Assembly (NCBI GenBank): GCA_039924425.1
Contig: JBDTAX010000045.1
Coordinates: 1-64,000 of the forward strand
Reading direction: 5' to 3'
DNA from: GCA-003244245 sp039924425
Lineage (GTDB): Bacteria; Actinomycetota; Actinomycetes; Mycobacteriales; Pseudonocardiaceae
DNA length: 64,000 nt
Positions 7,656-15,635 of this stretch are shown here, piece after piece. The notes beneath the pieces were generated by a model. It had not been told where the DNA came from. It saw nothing but the letters and a program-made list of their open reading frames with translations, and searched no databases. The translations under genes and the position numbers were made by a program. Position 1 is the first letter of the stretch, and each line of letters opens with the position of its first letter.

Positions 7656-9670
7656 GCAGCTACGGCATCATCCCAGAACATCCGCAACTCCACACGATCG
7701 AGGAGCTGCGGATGTATGAGACGCTGGCGGCGACCGCGCCGCGGTACGCCAGCGCGTTCCTCAAGCACCTGCCCAGGGCGCGGAGCGTGGTTTTGCGCCG
7801 GCTGCTCGCGGCCCTGTGGCGAGAGGACGTTGGCGGGATCCGGACAGCCAGCCGCCGTCTCGACGCCCACCCGGGCCACCGCGCGGACTTGCTGGCGCTG
7901 GCGTCACTGCTGGGCGGTGTTCAGGCCGGTGGCTGGCACGCCCACGAGCTGGACGCCGCGACGGTGCTGGCTTTCCCGATCCGCGCCGAACACGCCTTCG
8001 ACAACATCACGCTGGGCCACCCGGTGCTGTGCCTGCGGGACGGCGAGACGACCGTGATCGCCGCACCGCACGATCTCGTCGAGCTGCTGGCCGGCCGCGC
8101 TCCCGCCCCGGTTTGGTGGTCGTTCGCCACCGAGCTCGTGGACGCCGTGACCAACCTCGCCCTGGCCTACGCCCGAGCCGAGGAGCAGCGGCTGGCCCTA
8201 CTCCGGCGCGACGCGCCGGACACGGCGGGTCGCGCGCGGATGCTCGGCGAGCGGGAGACGCCCGGAGAGGTGCTGGTGTTCTTCGAGCGACTCAACACCG
8301 AGGGGCACAACCTGCACCCGTGCGGGCGCGGCCGGTTGGGGATGTCACCAGCCGCCGTGCTGCGCCACGACCTGGAGTCCGACACGCCCACCGATTTGAT
8401 CATGGTGGGCGTCCGCCGTGAGCGCGTCGAGTCCACACCCGATGCGCGCGGCCGCGACATCGGGCAGCTGCTGTGCGCCGAGTACCCGAGACTCGCCACC
8501 GCCATCGGTGCACAGCTCGACCCCACCGGTTATGTGTTCCTGCCCGTGCACGCCTGGCAGCTCGAGCAGGTCGTCGTCCCGCTGTTCGCCGAGGAGATCG
8601 CGGTGGGCACGGTGGTTCCCGTGCCCACCGCCCGGCTGGCTGGGGTGCCGACGTCCAGCCTGCGGACGTTGCTCACCGAGCGCTCCCCCGCGGGCCGGCG
8701 CCTGCTCGTCAAGACCGCGCTCGACACGCTGATCGGCTCGACCCAGCGGTCCATCTCCGCGCACACGACGAACAACGGCCCGGTGTACAGCCGGCTGCTC
8801 CAGCGGGCCATTGCCCGTGAGCCGGTGCTGGCCGAGCGGATCGTCCTGCTCGAGGAGCTCACTGGGGCCAGTTACCTGCCGCCGGCCCACGCTCCGGATC
8901 CCGACGGCCGCTCCCGCGCGCTATCCGCGCTCGTCCGCCGCGACATCAGCGACTACCTGCACCCCGACGAGCTGCCGGTGCCCGGCTGCGCGCTGCCCGC
9001 CCGCGCGCCGCTGACGGAGTCCAGCGTTCTAGTCGAGCTCGTCACCCGCTACGGCACGACACGCGGCGAGCCAGACCTGGGCACGGCCGGGCTGGGCTTC
9101 GCGCAGGAGTACGCCGCGCTGCTGCTGCCGGTGAGCGTGATTCTGATGACCAAATACGGCATCGCGCTGGAGGCCCACCTGCAGAACTGCATCGTCACCT
9201 TCGTCGACGCCGTGCCCACCCGGTTGGTGTTGCGGGACTGGGGCGGGATGCGAATCTACCCGCCGCGGCTGCGCCGGCAGGGGCTGCCCTTCACCCCCCG
9301 GCCGGGAGCGGTCACGGTGACCGACGACGTGCACGTGATGCGGGCCAAGATGCTGTACACCGTGCTGTCGAACCACCTCGGGGAGATCGTGGCCCACCTG
9401 GTCGCGCGGTGCGGCGTCGACCCGCACGCGGCGTGGCGGCGCGTGCGGGCGATCCTGGAGGAGCTCCTCACCGGCTTGGACGCCGATCCGGCGCTGCGCG
9501 AGGACGTCGCCGCTGATCGCGCCGCGCTGTTCGCGCCGACGGTGCCCGTCAAGGCGTTCGCCCGAATGCGGCTGGATCCAGCCGGCGGCGACCAGTACGC
9601 GCAGGTGCGCAACCCGCTGCACGAGCACGCGTGGGCACCATGTCTTGCGCTGAGCACGCGGCGGCGTTGA
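7652..9670 (+). CDS. IucA/IucC-family NIS siderophore synthetase (second copy)
   Basis: A second NIS synthetase of 672 residues. Signatures: EGHNLHPCGRGRLGM, FLPVHAWQLEQVV, LLVKTALDTLIGSTQRS, NNGPVYSRLL, EAHLQNCIVTF and VLRDWGGMRIYPP. The start is the ATG at 7652, whose ATGA overlaps the stop of the first synthetase; this is better than upstream in-frame starts lying inside the first gene. Two synthetases imply two successive condensations, as in staphyloferrin-type assembly, where different NIS enzymes act in order. The third gene of the operon overlaps its 3' end by about 40 bp, so all three should be translated from one mRNA. Confidence 0.92.
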   Translation: MSSYGIIPEHPQLHTIEELRMYETLAATAPRYASAFLKHLPRARSVVLRRLLAALWREDVGGIRTASRRLDAHPGHRADLLALASLLGGVQAGGWHAHELDAATVLAFPIRAEHAFDNITLGHPVLCLRDGETTVIAAPHDLVELLAGRAPAPVWWSFATELVDAVTNLALAYARAEEQRLALLRRDAPDTAGRARMLGERETPGEVLVFFERLNTEGHNLHPCGRGRLGMSPAAVLRHDLESDTPTDLIMVGVRRERVESTPDARGRDIGQLLCAEYPRLATAIGAQLDPTGYVFLPVHAWQLEQVVVPLFAEEIAVGTVVPVPTARLAGVPTSSLRTLLTERSPAGRRLLVKTALDTLIGSTQRSISAHTTNNGPVYSRLLQRAIAREPVLAERIVLLEELTGASYLPPAHAPDPDGRSRALSALVRRDISDYLHPDELPVPGCALPARAPLTESSVLVELVTRYGTTRGEPDLGTAGLGFAQEYAALLLPVSVILMTKYGIALEAHLQNCIVTFVDAVPTRLVLRDWGGMRIYPPRLRRQGLPFTPRPGAVTVTDDVHVMRAKMLYTVLSNHLGEIVAHLVARCGVDPHAAWRRVRAILEELLTGLDADPALREDVAADRAALFAPTVPVKAFARMRLDPAGGDQYAQVRNPLHEHAWAPCLALSTRRR

Positions 9671-11037
9671 CCGCCCAAGCTTTGCGACCGCGAGGGCCCG
9701 CCTGGGACCGGGTGCGCGAGGTGCTGCGCGGGCAGGCAGCCGGCGAGCAGCCGGTGTGCGCGTACGTCTACGACCTCGATGCGCTCCTCGAGCGGGCCGA
9801 GGCGGTCCGCGTAGCGCTGCCGGGGCGGTGCGAGCTGTACTACGCGGTCAAGGCCAACAGTCATCCCGCGGTGCTGAGCACGCTGGCGAAGCACGTCACG
9901 GGGTTCGAGGTGGCCTCGCTGGGCGAGATCGACAAGGCGCTCGCCGCGGGCGCGTCGCGGCTGGCGTTCAGCGGCCCGGCCAAGACCGACGCGGAGATCG
10001 CCGGCGCGCTGCGGGCCGGCCTGGGCCTGCTCAACGTGGAGAGCCTGCACGAGCTGCGCCGGGTGGGACTGATCGGGGCGCGGCTGGGTGTCCAGGTGCC
10101 GGTTGCGCTGCGAGTGAACCGGCGCTCCAGCGGCCTGGCGGGCGAGCTGCGGCGGATGGCCGGAACCGCCACCCAGTTCGGGATCGACGAGACCCTGCTA
10201 ACGCAGGCGGTGGAGCTGGCCCGCTCACTGGCGGCAGCGGTGCGGCTGCGCGGTTTTCACCTGCACGCGGCCTCGAACAACCTCGACGCGGCCGCGCACG
10301 CCCGCTTCGTGGCCGACAGCGTGGCATGGTGCGTCCAGCAGGCGGCCCGACACCACATCGACCTGGACGTCATCGACGTCGGCGGCGGCATCGGCGTGCC
10401 CTACACCGGTGGTGCGGGCTTCGACCTGCCCCGCTTCGCCGCCGGGCTCAGCGCCGTGATGGACCAGCTACCTCCCGGCGTGCGGTTGATCTTCGAGCTG
10501 GGTCGGTTCCTGGTGGCCGAGGCTGGTTGGTACGCCGCCGAGGTGCTCGACCTCAAGTACACCCACGGCCGTCATTTCGCGGTGCTGCGCGGCGGGACCC
10601 ACCACTTCCGGCTGCCGGCCGCCTGGGGATACAGTCACCCGTTCGCGGTGCTACCGATCGAGACGTGGCGCTACCCGTTCGTCCGGCCGGAGATACGCGC
10701 GGTGTGTGTCGACGTCGCCGGTGAGCTGTGCACCCCCCGGGACGTGCTCGCCCGGGGAGTCTGGGTCGAGCGGCTGCGCGTCGGTGACATTGTGGTGTTC
10801 CCGCTGGCTGGGGCATACGGCTGGGAGATCTCCCACCACGACTTCCTCAGCCATCCCCACCCCACCCAACTCGTCCTGGCGCCGGCGTTACGAGCGCCCC
10901 ACGCTCGCCCCGAAGTCAAAAACGATCCTGAAACGACCCGTGGGACGGGAGTGACTGCTGAGCTTTCTGGGAGCCTTGCACTACGGGAGCAGCGATCACC
11001 CCACGCTACCCGCCGACTTTCTCTAAAGAGTGAATAG
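9631..11037 (+). CDS. Fold-type III PLP decarboxylase, SbnH-like, with unusual C-terminal tail
   Basis: Member of the alanine racemase-fold decarboxylases (DapDC/Orn-DC/SbnH). The PLP lysine is in YYAVKANSHP, the phosphate-binding loop in DVGGGIGVPY, and later motifs are FELGRFLVAEAGWY and GELCTPRDVLA. In staphyloferrin B synthesis SbnH decarboxylates a citryl-diaminopropionate intermediate, a likely analogy here, between NIS synthetases; a racemase/decarboxylase supplying an amine is the alternative. Start is GTG 9631 or ATG 9640, both inside the preceding gene. The family core ends near residue 418 (TQLVLAP). The last about 50 residues look random, contain a TTA codon (10888-10890) and run into the 114-bp repeats, so the natural stop may have been lost. 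No transporter gene accompanies the operon. Confidence 0.85.
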   Translation: MGTMSCAEHAAALTAQALRPRGPAWDRVREVLRGQAAGEQPVCAYVYDLDALLERAEAVRVALPGRCELYYAVKANSHPAVLSTLAKHVTGFEVASLGEIDKALAAGASRLAFSGPAKTDAEIAGALRAGLGLLNVESLHELRRVGLIGARLGVQVPVALRVNRRSSGLAGELRRMAGTATQFGIDETLLTQAVELARSLAAAVRLRGFHLHAASNNLDAAAHARFVADSVAWCVQQAARHHIDLDVIDVGGGIGVPYTGGAGFDLPRFAAGLSAVMDQLPPGVRLIFELGRFLVAEAGWYAAEVLDLKYTHGRHFAVLRGGTHHFRLPAAWGYSHPFAVLPIETWRYPFVRPEIRAVCVDVAGELCTPRDVLARGVWVERLRVGDIVVFPLAGAYGWEISHHDFLSHPHPTQLVLAPALRAPHARPEVKNDPETTRGTGVTAELSGSLALREQRSPHATRRLSLKSE

Positions 11038-11262
11038 TCAACATTGTTGGAGACGCTGGCCAATGGTCCGAAATTTCGTTCAACCTGTTCACTCTCTGAA
11101 TACAAATGATCGCCCCATGTCATCGGCCAACTTGCTCTAACGAGTGAATAGTCAACATTGTTGGAGATACGGGGCAATGGTCCGATATTCGGTTTGATCG
11201 GTTCACTCTCCGAGCACGAATAGTCGCCACGTGTTACCTGTTGATCCGCTTGAATAATTTTA
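10994..11262. repeat. 114-bp tandem repeat, about 2.4 copies
   Basis: Copies begin at about 10994, 11108 and 11222 (the last partial). Aligned landmarks recur exactly 114 bp apart: GAGTGAATAGTCAACATTGT at 11028 and 11142, CAATGGTCCGA at 11061 and 11175, GTTCACTCTC at 11087 and 11201. Each full unit also holds GAGTGAA facing TTCACTC about 57 bp on, and the short palindrome CAACATTGTTG. The first copy overlaps the 3' end of the decarboxylase gene; the rest fills the gap before the S74-type gene. The segment is clearly richer in AT than its surroundings. Because 114 is 38 codons, the minus strand stays open across it, which I treat as a by-product. Confidence 0.85.
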
Positions 11263-11271
11263 GATAAAACC

Positions 11272-11300
11272 TTGACGACAAGGGTGGCCGAGCGGATAGT
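11272..11300 (+). promoter_or_regulatory. Predicted sigma-70-type promoter of the S74-domain gene
   Basis: TTGACG (11272-11277) is followed after 17 bp by GATAGT (11295-11300), a 5/6 plus 4/6 match to vegetative promoter boxes at ideal spacing, in AT-rich sequence directly after the 114-bp repeats. It lies about 72 bp before the ATG at 11372. The start point would fall near 11307. Confidence 0.5.
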
Positions 11301-11309
11301 TACTGGAAC

Positions 11310-11338
11310 CAGTTGGGTGTACCGCAAGAGACCAACTG
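11310..11338 (+). promoter_or_regulatory. Leader stem-loop upstream of the S74-domain gene
   Basis: CAGTTGG (11310-11316) pairs with CCAACTG (11332-11338) around a 15-nt loop, in what should be the 5' untranslated leader. The ribosome binding site AAAGGA (11356-11361) lies 18 nt past the stem and 10 nt before the ATG. Role unknown; it could stabilise the mRNA or control initiation. Confidence 0.35.
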
Positions 11339-11371
11339 CTCCCATCAGGTTGACGAAAGGACTGATTCAAC

Positions 11372-11572
11372 ATGTTTAGCTTCGCTAGTCTTTTTTCTGC
11401 CATCACAGGTCTCCTCGGCGGGACGAGTGGCCTCACCAGTCTCGCCAGTACCGGGCTGAGTCTTGCCACCAGCGCGTTGAGCACTGCCACCGCCGCGTTG
11501 GGTTTGGGCACCAGTGCTCTTAGCGACCGCCGGCTCAAGTCCGATATTGTGGCGGTGGGTTGGAGTCGATGA
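11372..11572 (+). CDS. S74-type self-processing protein, upstream part (Gly/Ala/Ser/Thr-rich peptide plus start of chaperone domain)
   Basis: A 66-residue product with RBS AAAGGA. Residues 1-50 are a low-complexity, weakly hydrophobic stretch rich in Ser, Thr, Ala, Gly and Leu (for example TSLASTGLSLATSALSTATA). Residues 51 onward read SDRRLKSDIVAVGW, the exact opening of the peptidase S74 / intramolecular chaperone domain of phage tail fibres, where autocleavage occurs at the Ser before Asp. The frame then stops at 11570-11572, while the rest of the domain continues in the -1 frame from the overlapping ATG at 11569. So one domain is spread over two frames. Either a mutation split the gene, or the parts are made by coupled translation. 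A fibre partner or phage locus is absent nearby. Confidence 0.7.
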   Translation: MFSFASLFSAITGLLGGTSGLTSLASTGLSLATSALSTATAALGLGTSALSDRRLKSDIVAVGWSR

Positions 11573-11847
11573 ACGACACCGGACCGGTCAACGGTTGCGA
11601 AGTTCTTGCCAAGCTCGATGCGTTGCCAGTGGCGACGTGGCGTTACCGGTGGGAGGCCACCGGTGTGCGCCATCTGGGCCCGATGGCCCAGGACTGGCAT
11701 GCCGCATTCGGTTTAGGAAAGGGCGATACCACCATCCCGATGGTGGATTCCCACGGTGTGCTGGTGGTTGCGATACAGGCTCTACACCGTCAGCTGATCG
11801 AGCTGCGCGCCGAGGTTGACCAGATACATCAGCAGTTGGCTGACTGA
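11569..11847 (+). CDS. S74-type intramolecular chaperone domain, downstream part
   Basis: A 92-residue product starting at the ATG overlapping the preceding stop (ATGA). It carries the remainder of the S74 chaperone domain: VLAKLDALPVATWRYRWE, VRHLGPMAQDWHAAFGLG, VDSHGVLVVAIQALHRQL, then a C-terminal helix LIELRAEVDQIHQQL that in tail spikes forms a trimeric coiled coil and drives assembly before release. The -1 relation to the upstream frame lacks a classical slippery heptamer, so re-initiation or a simple indel are likelier than programmed frameshifting. A TTA leucine codon (11713-11715) is present. Confidence 0.7.
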   Translation: MNDTGPVNGCEVLAKLDALPVATWRYRWEATGVRHLGPMAQDWHAAFGLGKGDTTIPMVDSHGVLVVAIQALHRQLIELRAEVDQIHQQLAD

Positions 11848-11867
11848 CTTCTCAGCTCGCCACTGAC

Positions 11868-11910
11868 CGCTCGGTTCGCCCGGCACGTTGCTCGCCGGGC
11901 GAACCGAGCG
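11868..11910 (+). terminator. Strong hairpin terminator after the S74-domain gene
   Basis: A perfect 17-bp stem (11868-11884 with 11894-11910) closes a 9-nt loop 20 bp after the stop codon. There is no U-run, as is common for actinobacterial terminators. It isolates the small gene from the permease downstream. Confidence 0.7.
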
Positions 11911-12015
11911 CGCCCGCATACGGCACACGGCAGCGATCAAAGAATTGTGATGGCATTGCGATGACAATGAGAAAATTCACTGGACACCTGCGCGGAATTG
12001 AGAACGGGTCGGCAC

Positions 12016-13257
12016 ATGAAATTACGAGAGGCGGTGCTCATCGCGCTACGCGCGGTGCGCGCCCACCGGCTGCGCTCCGCGCTGACCATGCTCGGCCTCA
12101 TCATCGGAATCTCGGCGGTGATCCTGCTGGTCGCCATCGGCGACGGGGTGCAGAAATCGGTCGATGCGCGCATTGAGCCACTGGCCGATCTGATCACTAT
12201 CGTGGCCACGACCGGGGACCTCCCCGGCGGCCCCGCCCCGAAAAATCTGACCGATGCCGATGTCGAGGCATTGCGAAAAGCACCGGACGTCGTCGCCGTC
12301 ACCCCGGTGGTTACCGGCCCATCCCTGATTGGAACCGATGCCGCCCAGTCGACCCTCCCCTCACGGGTAACCGTGGTCGGCTCCACTGACCACTGGTTCG
12401 AAGTGGCTGACCGGGATATTCAGACTGGATCCTTCTTTGACCAGGCCCAGGTTCGCTCCGCCGCGAGAGTGGTGGTGCTGGGGCCCACCGCGGTGACCAA
12501 CCTGTTCGGCGGCGACTCCACTACCGCCCTGGGCAGCACCGTCCGGATCAACCGCCAGACCTTCACCGTCATCGGGGTGATGCAGACCGTCGGCCTGCCA
12601 GGCGACAACATCGTGGTCATGCCGCTGAGCACCGCACGCAGCTATGTCTTCGGTCACGGCGACATCGTCAACGAGGTCACTGCGCAAGCAACTCGCTCGG
12701 CCGCTGTGCCCGCCGCCGAAGAACAGGTCACCAACATCCTCGACAACCGACACCGCATCAGAAACCCAGCATCCCGAGATTTCGAAGTCCAGACCCTGAC
12801 AACCGCCATCTCCAGGTTCAACCAGATCCTGCAGATCCTCACCTTGTTCACCGCCGCTGTCGCCACGGTCTCCCTGGTCGTCGGCTCGATCGGCGTCCTG
12901 AACATCATGCTGGTCTCAGTCACCGAACGAACCCGAGAGATCGGGATCCGCAAAGCGATCGGCGCCACCAAGCGCGCCATCCTCGAACAGTTCCTCATCG
13001 AATCCATCGTCCTGGCCAGCCTCGGCGGGCTCATCGGCATTGGCGTCGGAATCGGACTGTCCCTGCTCAGCGGCGTCATCGCGGCCGCCTTCGCGAGCCA
13101 CCTCGGCCCCGTCCTCGCCGGGTTCACCCCCGTCGTGAGCGTCCTGCCCGTGGTGGTGTCCTTCACGATCAGCCTCGCGATCGGGCTCATCGCCGGCGGC
13201 TACCCGGCTTATCGCGCCGCCCGGTTGCGCCCGGTGGAAGCCCTCAGATACGAGTAA
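12016..13257 (+). CDS. MacB/FtsX-type ABC transporter permease (orphan)
   Basis: A 413-residue permease. After a short cytoplasmic N-terminus (LREAVLIALRAVRAHRLRS) comes TM1 (LTMLGLIIGISAVILLVAIG), a large extracytoplasmic MacB-PCD domain (about residues 45-260), then the FtsX domain with three membrane segments around ILTLFTAAVATVSLVVGSIG, the cytoplasmic TERTREIGIRKAIGA signature, and a final segment before AYRAARLRPVEALRYE, the usual family C-terminus. Such proteins couple ATP hydrolysis to extracytoplasmic work, such as lipoprotein release or drug/peptide export. Its ATPase partner, normally adjacent, is missing from both sides. Start ATG 12016 was chosen over TTG 11998. Confidence 0.88.
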   Translation: MKLREAVLIALRAVRAHRLRSALTMLGLIIGISAVILLVAIGDGVQKSVDARIEPLADLITIVATTGDLPGGPAPKNLTDADVEALRKAPDVVAVTPVVTGPSLIGTDAAQSTLPSRVTVVGSTDHWFEVADRDIQTGSFFDQAQVRSAARVVVLGPTAVTNLFGGDSTTALGSTVRINRQTFTVIGVMQTVGLPGDNIVVMPLSTARSYVFGHGDIVNEVTAQATRSAAVPAAEEQVTNILDNRHRIRNPASRDFEVQTLTTAISRFNQILQILTLFTAAVATVSLVVGSIGVLNIMLVSVTERTREIGIRKAIGATKRAILEQFLIESIVLASLGGLIGIGVGIGLSLLSGVIAAAFASHLGPVLAGFTPVVSVLPVVVSFTISLAIGLIAGGYPAYRAARLRPVEALRYE

Positions 13258-13285
13258 GAGAGCGCACGCACCCCGCGTCACAGCA

Positions 13286-14671
13286 TCAGCGGCCGCGGAT
13301 GATCTGGCGCAGCCGGGGCAGCCGCTGAGCCAGCGCCCGTTCCGCGCCGTGGCCGCTCGGCTGGTAGTAGTCCCGGCTGACCAGGGCGTCCGGCGGGTAT
13401 TGCTGAGCCAGCACGCCCTCAGGCGCGTCGTGCGGGTAGCGGTAGCCCAGCGCGTGACCGAGCTGGGCGGAGCCGGCGTAGTGCCCGTCGCGCAGGTGAG
13501 CCGGGACCGCTCCGGTGGCGCCGGCCCGGACGTCGGCCAGCGCCGAGTCGATTGCGGTGAGCACCGCGTTGGATTTCGGCGCGGTGGCCAGGTGCACGGT
13601 GGCCTGGGCCAGCGCCAACCGGCCCTCGGGCATCCCGATGAGCGCCACGGCATGGGCGGCGGCCACCGCGGCCTGCAGCGCGCTCGGATCGGCCATGCCG
13701 ATGTCCTCGCTGGCGTGCACCACCAGCCGCCGGGCGATGAACCGGGGGTCCTCGCCCGCCTCCACCATGCGCGCCAGGTAGTGCAGCGCCGCGTCCACAT
13801 CGGAGCCCCGGATGGCCTTGATGAACGCGCTGATCACGTCGTAGTGCTGGTCCCCGGCCCGGTCGTAGCGCACCGCGGCCCGGTCCACCACGGACTCGAC
13901 GCGGGCCAGGTCCACCTCGCGGGCACCCACCGAGGCCACCGCCTCGGCGGCGGTCTCCAGCGCGGTCAACGCCCGCCGGGCGTCCCCGCCGGCCAGGCGC
14001 ACCAGATGGTCCTCCGCCGCGGGCACCAGCGTGATCGACCCGTCCAGACCCCTCGGGTCGGCCAGCGCACGCCGGATCAGGGTCCGCACGTCATCGTCAG
14101 GCAACGGGTGCAGTTGCAGCACCAGCGAGCGGGACAGCAGCGGCGAGACCATCGAGAAGAACGGGTTCTCCGTGGTCGCGGCGACCAGCAGCACGACCCG
14201 GTCCTCCACCGCGCCGAGCAGCGCGTCCTGCTGAGTGCGGGAGAAGCGGTGCACCTCGTCGATGAACAGCACCGTGGCGTCCCCACCCTCACGGCCCAAC
14301 CGGCGGCGCGCGGCGTCAATCACCGCGCGGACTTCCTTGACCCCGGCCGACAGCGCCGACAGCGCCTCGAAGCGCCGCCCGGTCACCCGCGAGACCAGCC
14401 GGGCCAGCGTCGTCTTCCCGGTCCCCGGTGGCCCGTACAAGATCACCGACGCCGCGTGGCCGCCTTCGACCAGCCTGCGCAGGGGGCTGCCGGGCGCCAG
14501 CAGGTGGTCTTGCCCGAGGACCTCCTCCAGGGTGGCCGGCCGCATCCGCACCGCCAGCGGCGCCGAGGCGGACAGCCGTCGCTGTGCGAGGTGCTCGGCC
14601 CGCGCGGCGAACAGTCCCTCGTCGAACAGCGCCGCCCCGTCGTTATCTGCTGCCACTCCGTTATCGACCAC
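13286..14671 (-). CDS. rarA: Replication-associated recombination protein A (RarA/MgsA) AAA+ ATPase
   Basis: RarA is a clamp-loader-like ATPase that acts at stalled replication forks. From the GTG at 14671 the product is 461 residues: Walker A GPPGTGKTTLARL, Walker B VLFIDEVHRFSRTQQDALL, sensor region VLLVAATTENPFF, and C-terminal RarA-specific segments YDVISAFIKAIRGSDVDAALHYLARM and ALGYRYPHD. The start chosen gives VDNGVAADNDGAALF and an 11-bp overlap with the upstream SGNH gene; a longer frame to 14731 would lie inside that gene. Position between aspS and alaS is conserved in actinobacteria. Confidence 0.93.
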   Translation of the reverse strand: MVDNGVAADNDGAALFDEGLFAARAEHLAQRRLSASAPLAVRMRPATLEEVLGQDHLLAPGSPLRRLVEGGHAASVILYGPPGTGKTTLARLVSRVTGRRFEALSALSAGVKEVRAVIDAARRRLGREGGDATVLFIDEVHRFSRTQQDALLGAVEDRVVLLVAATTENPFFSMVSPLLSRSLVLQLHPLPDDDVRTLIRRALADPRGLDGSITLVPAAEDHLVRLAGGDARRALTALETAAEAVASVGAREVDLARVESVVDRAAVRYDRAGDQHYDVISAFIKAIRGSDVDAALHYLARMVEAGEDPRFIARRLVVHASEDIGMADPSALQAAVAAAHAVALIGMPEGRLALAQATVHLATAPKSNAVLTAIDSALADVRAGATGAVPAHLRDGHYAGSAQLGHALGYRYPHDAPEGVLAQQYPPDALVSRDYYQPSGHGAERALAQRLPRLRQIIRGR

Positions 14672-15491
14672 ATCGCGACGGTACCGCCGCCGGCCGACCG
14701 ACCAGGTCCCGCAGCACCAGCTTGGCGGCATACGGCACCAGGTCCCGGCCGCGCCGAGCCAGCCACGGCACGCCGTAGAAGACGAGCCAGCCGACGTGGT
14801 GGGCGGTGGTCAGCCGCCGACCCCCCGCGCAGGTCAGATCGACGGGATGGGGCACCGCGACGCCGGCACCCGCGAGCAGCTCAGCGAAGCCGGCGGCGAG
14901 CATCCGGTGCCCGAGCTCAGAGGGGTGCAGCCGGTCCACGCTCCACGCCGCGGGGTCACCGGCACCGGGCATCAAATGCAGGTCCAGGCACAGCGCGCCG
15001 CGCCGGGCCACCACCTGATCAGTGGCGTCGTTGAGCTGCCCGATCCGCTGGTGCAAGGCACGGCGCAGGGGCCCAGGCAACCGGAACACCCGTCCGTGAT
15101 CGTGAAACCGGGTGGTCAGCACCGCGGCCCCGCTGGCCCGCAGCGCGGTGACCGTGACGTCAAGGTCCTCGCGCAGCGCGGCGGGATCGAAATCCGAGCG
15201 CAGCGTGTCGTTCATCCCAGCCATGATCACCACTGTGTCGGGGCGCGCCGCCAGCGCGCCGGGCAGCTGCCGGCGCCGCAGGTCGGCCAGCCGCGCGCCG
15301 ACAGCGGACAGGTTGGTGTAGCGGACCTCGCCCGGGGCACCGAGTGCCGCCGCCAGCAGCGGGCCGAAACCACGCCAACCCCCAGCGGGCAGCGGGTCGC
15401 CCAGCCCGACCGAGGTGGAATCACCGAGCACAGTCAGGCTCGCGACGCGACGACTCAGCGGACGAACAACGGGGAGCGTTTCCACGGTCAC
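14661..15491 (-). CDS. SGNH/GDSL-family esterase or lipase
   Basis: A 276-residue hydrolase. Block I is VLGDSTSVGLGD (nucleophile Ser), block III VIMAGMNDTLRSDF (oxyanion Asn), block V SVDRLHPSELGHRM (catalytic Asp and His). No signal peptide is obvious, so it is probably cytosolic. Actinobacteria often carry such a gene beside rarA; the natural substrate is unknown. It overlaps rarA by 11 bp and is likely its operon partner. The ATG start gives MTVETLPVV. Confidence 0.9.
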   Translation of the reverse strand: MTVETLPVVRPLSRRVASLTVLGDSTSVGLGDPLPAGGWRGFGPLLAAALGAPGEVRYTNLSAVGARLADLRRRQLPGALAARPDTVVIMAGMNDTLRSDFDPAALREDLDVTVTALRASGAAVLTTRFHDHGRVFRLPGPLRRALHQRIGQLNDATDQVVARRGALCLDLHLMPGAGDPAAWSVDRLHPSELGHRMLAAGFAELLAGAGVAVPHPVDLTCAGGRRLTTAHHVGWLVFYGVPWLARRGRDLVPYAAKLVLRDLVGRPAAVPSRCGR

Positions 15492-15635
15492 TCAACGATG
15501 ATCACCCGACTGGGCTCACTGCTGGTGAGCGCACGGTGACATGTCGGCGACAGCCTCACGAATTATCCGTGTCACGACTCACCGCGCGATCCAGACTTCA
15601 TAGGCGGATCGGTCAGTAACAGGCAGGGGCTCGTC

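Noticed and set aside
10671..11345. Minus-strand 224-codon frame with 38-residue repeats across the 114-bp repeats
   Set aside because: It overlaps the decarboxylase on the opposite strand and has no ribosome binding site that I can see; the repeats are a consequence of 114 being divisible by three.
11272..11345. tRNA-like text (GGTGGCCGAGCGG) before the S74 gene
   Set aside because: It resembles the D-arm of serine/leucine tRNAs, but no anticodon arm, T-arm or acceptor pairing follows.
11538..11572. Programmed -1 frameshift signal in the S74 gene
   Set aside because: No X-XXY-YYZ slippery heptamer or clear downstream pseudoknot is visible; coupled re-initiation or mutation explains the overlap better.
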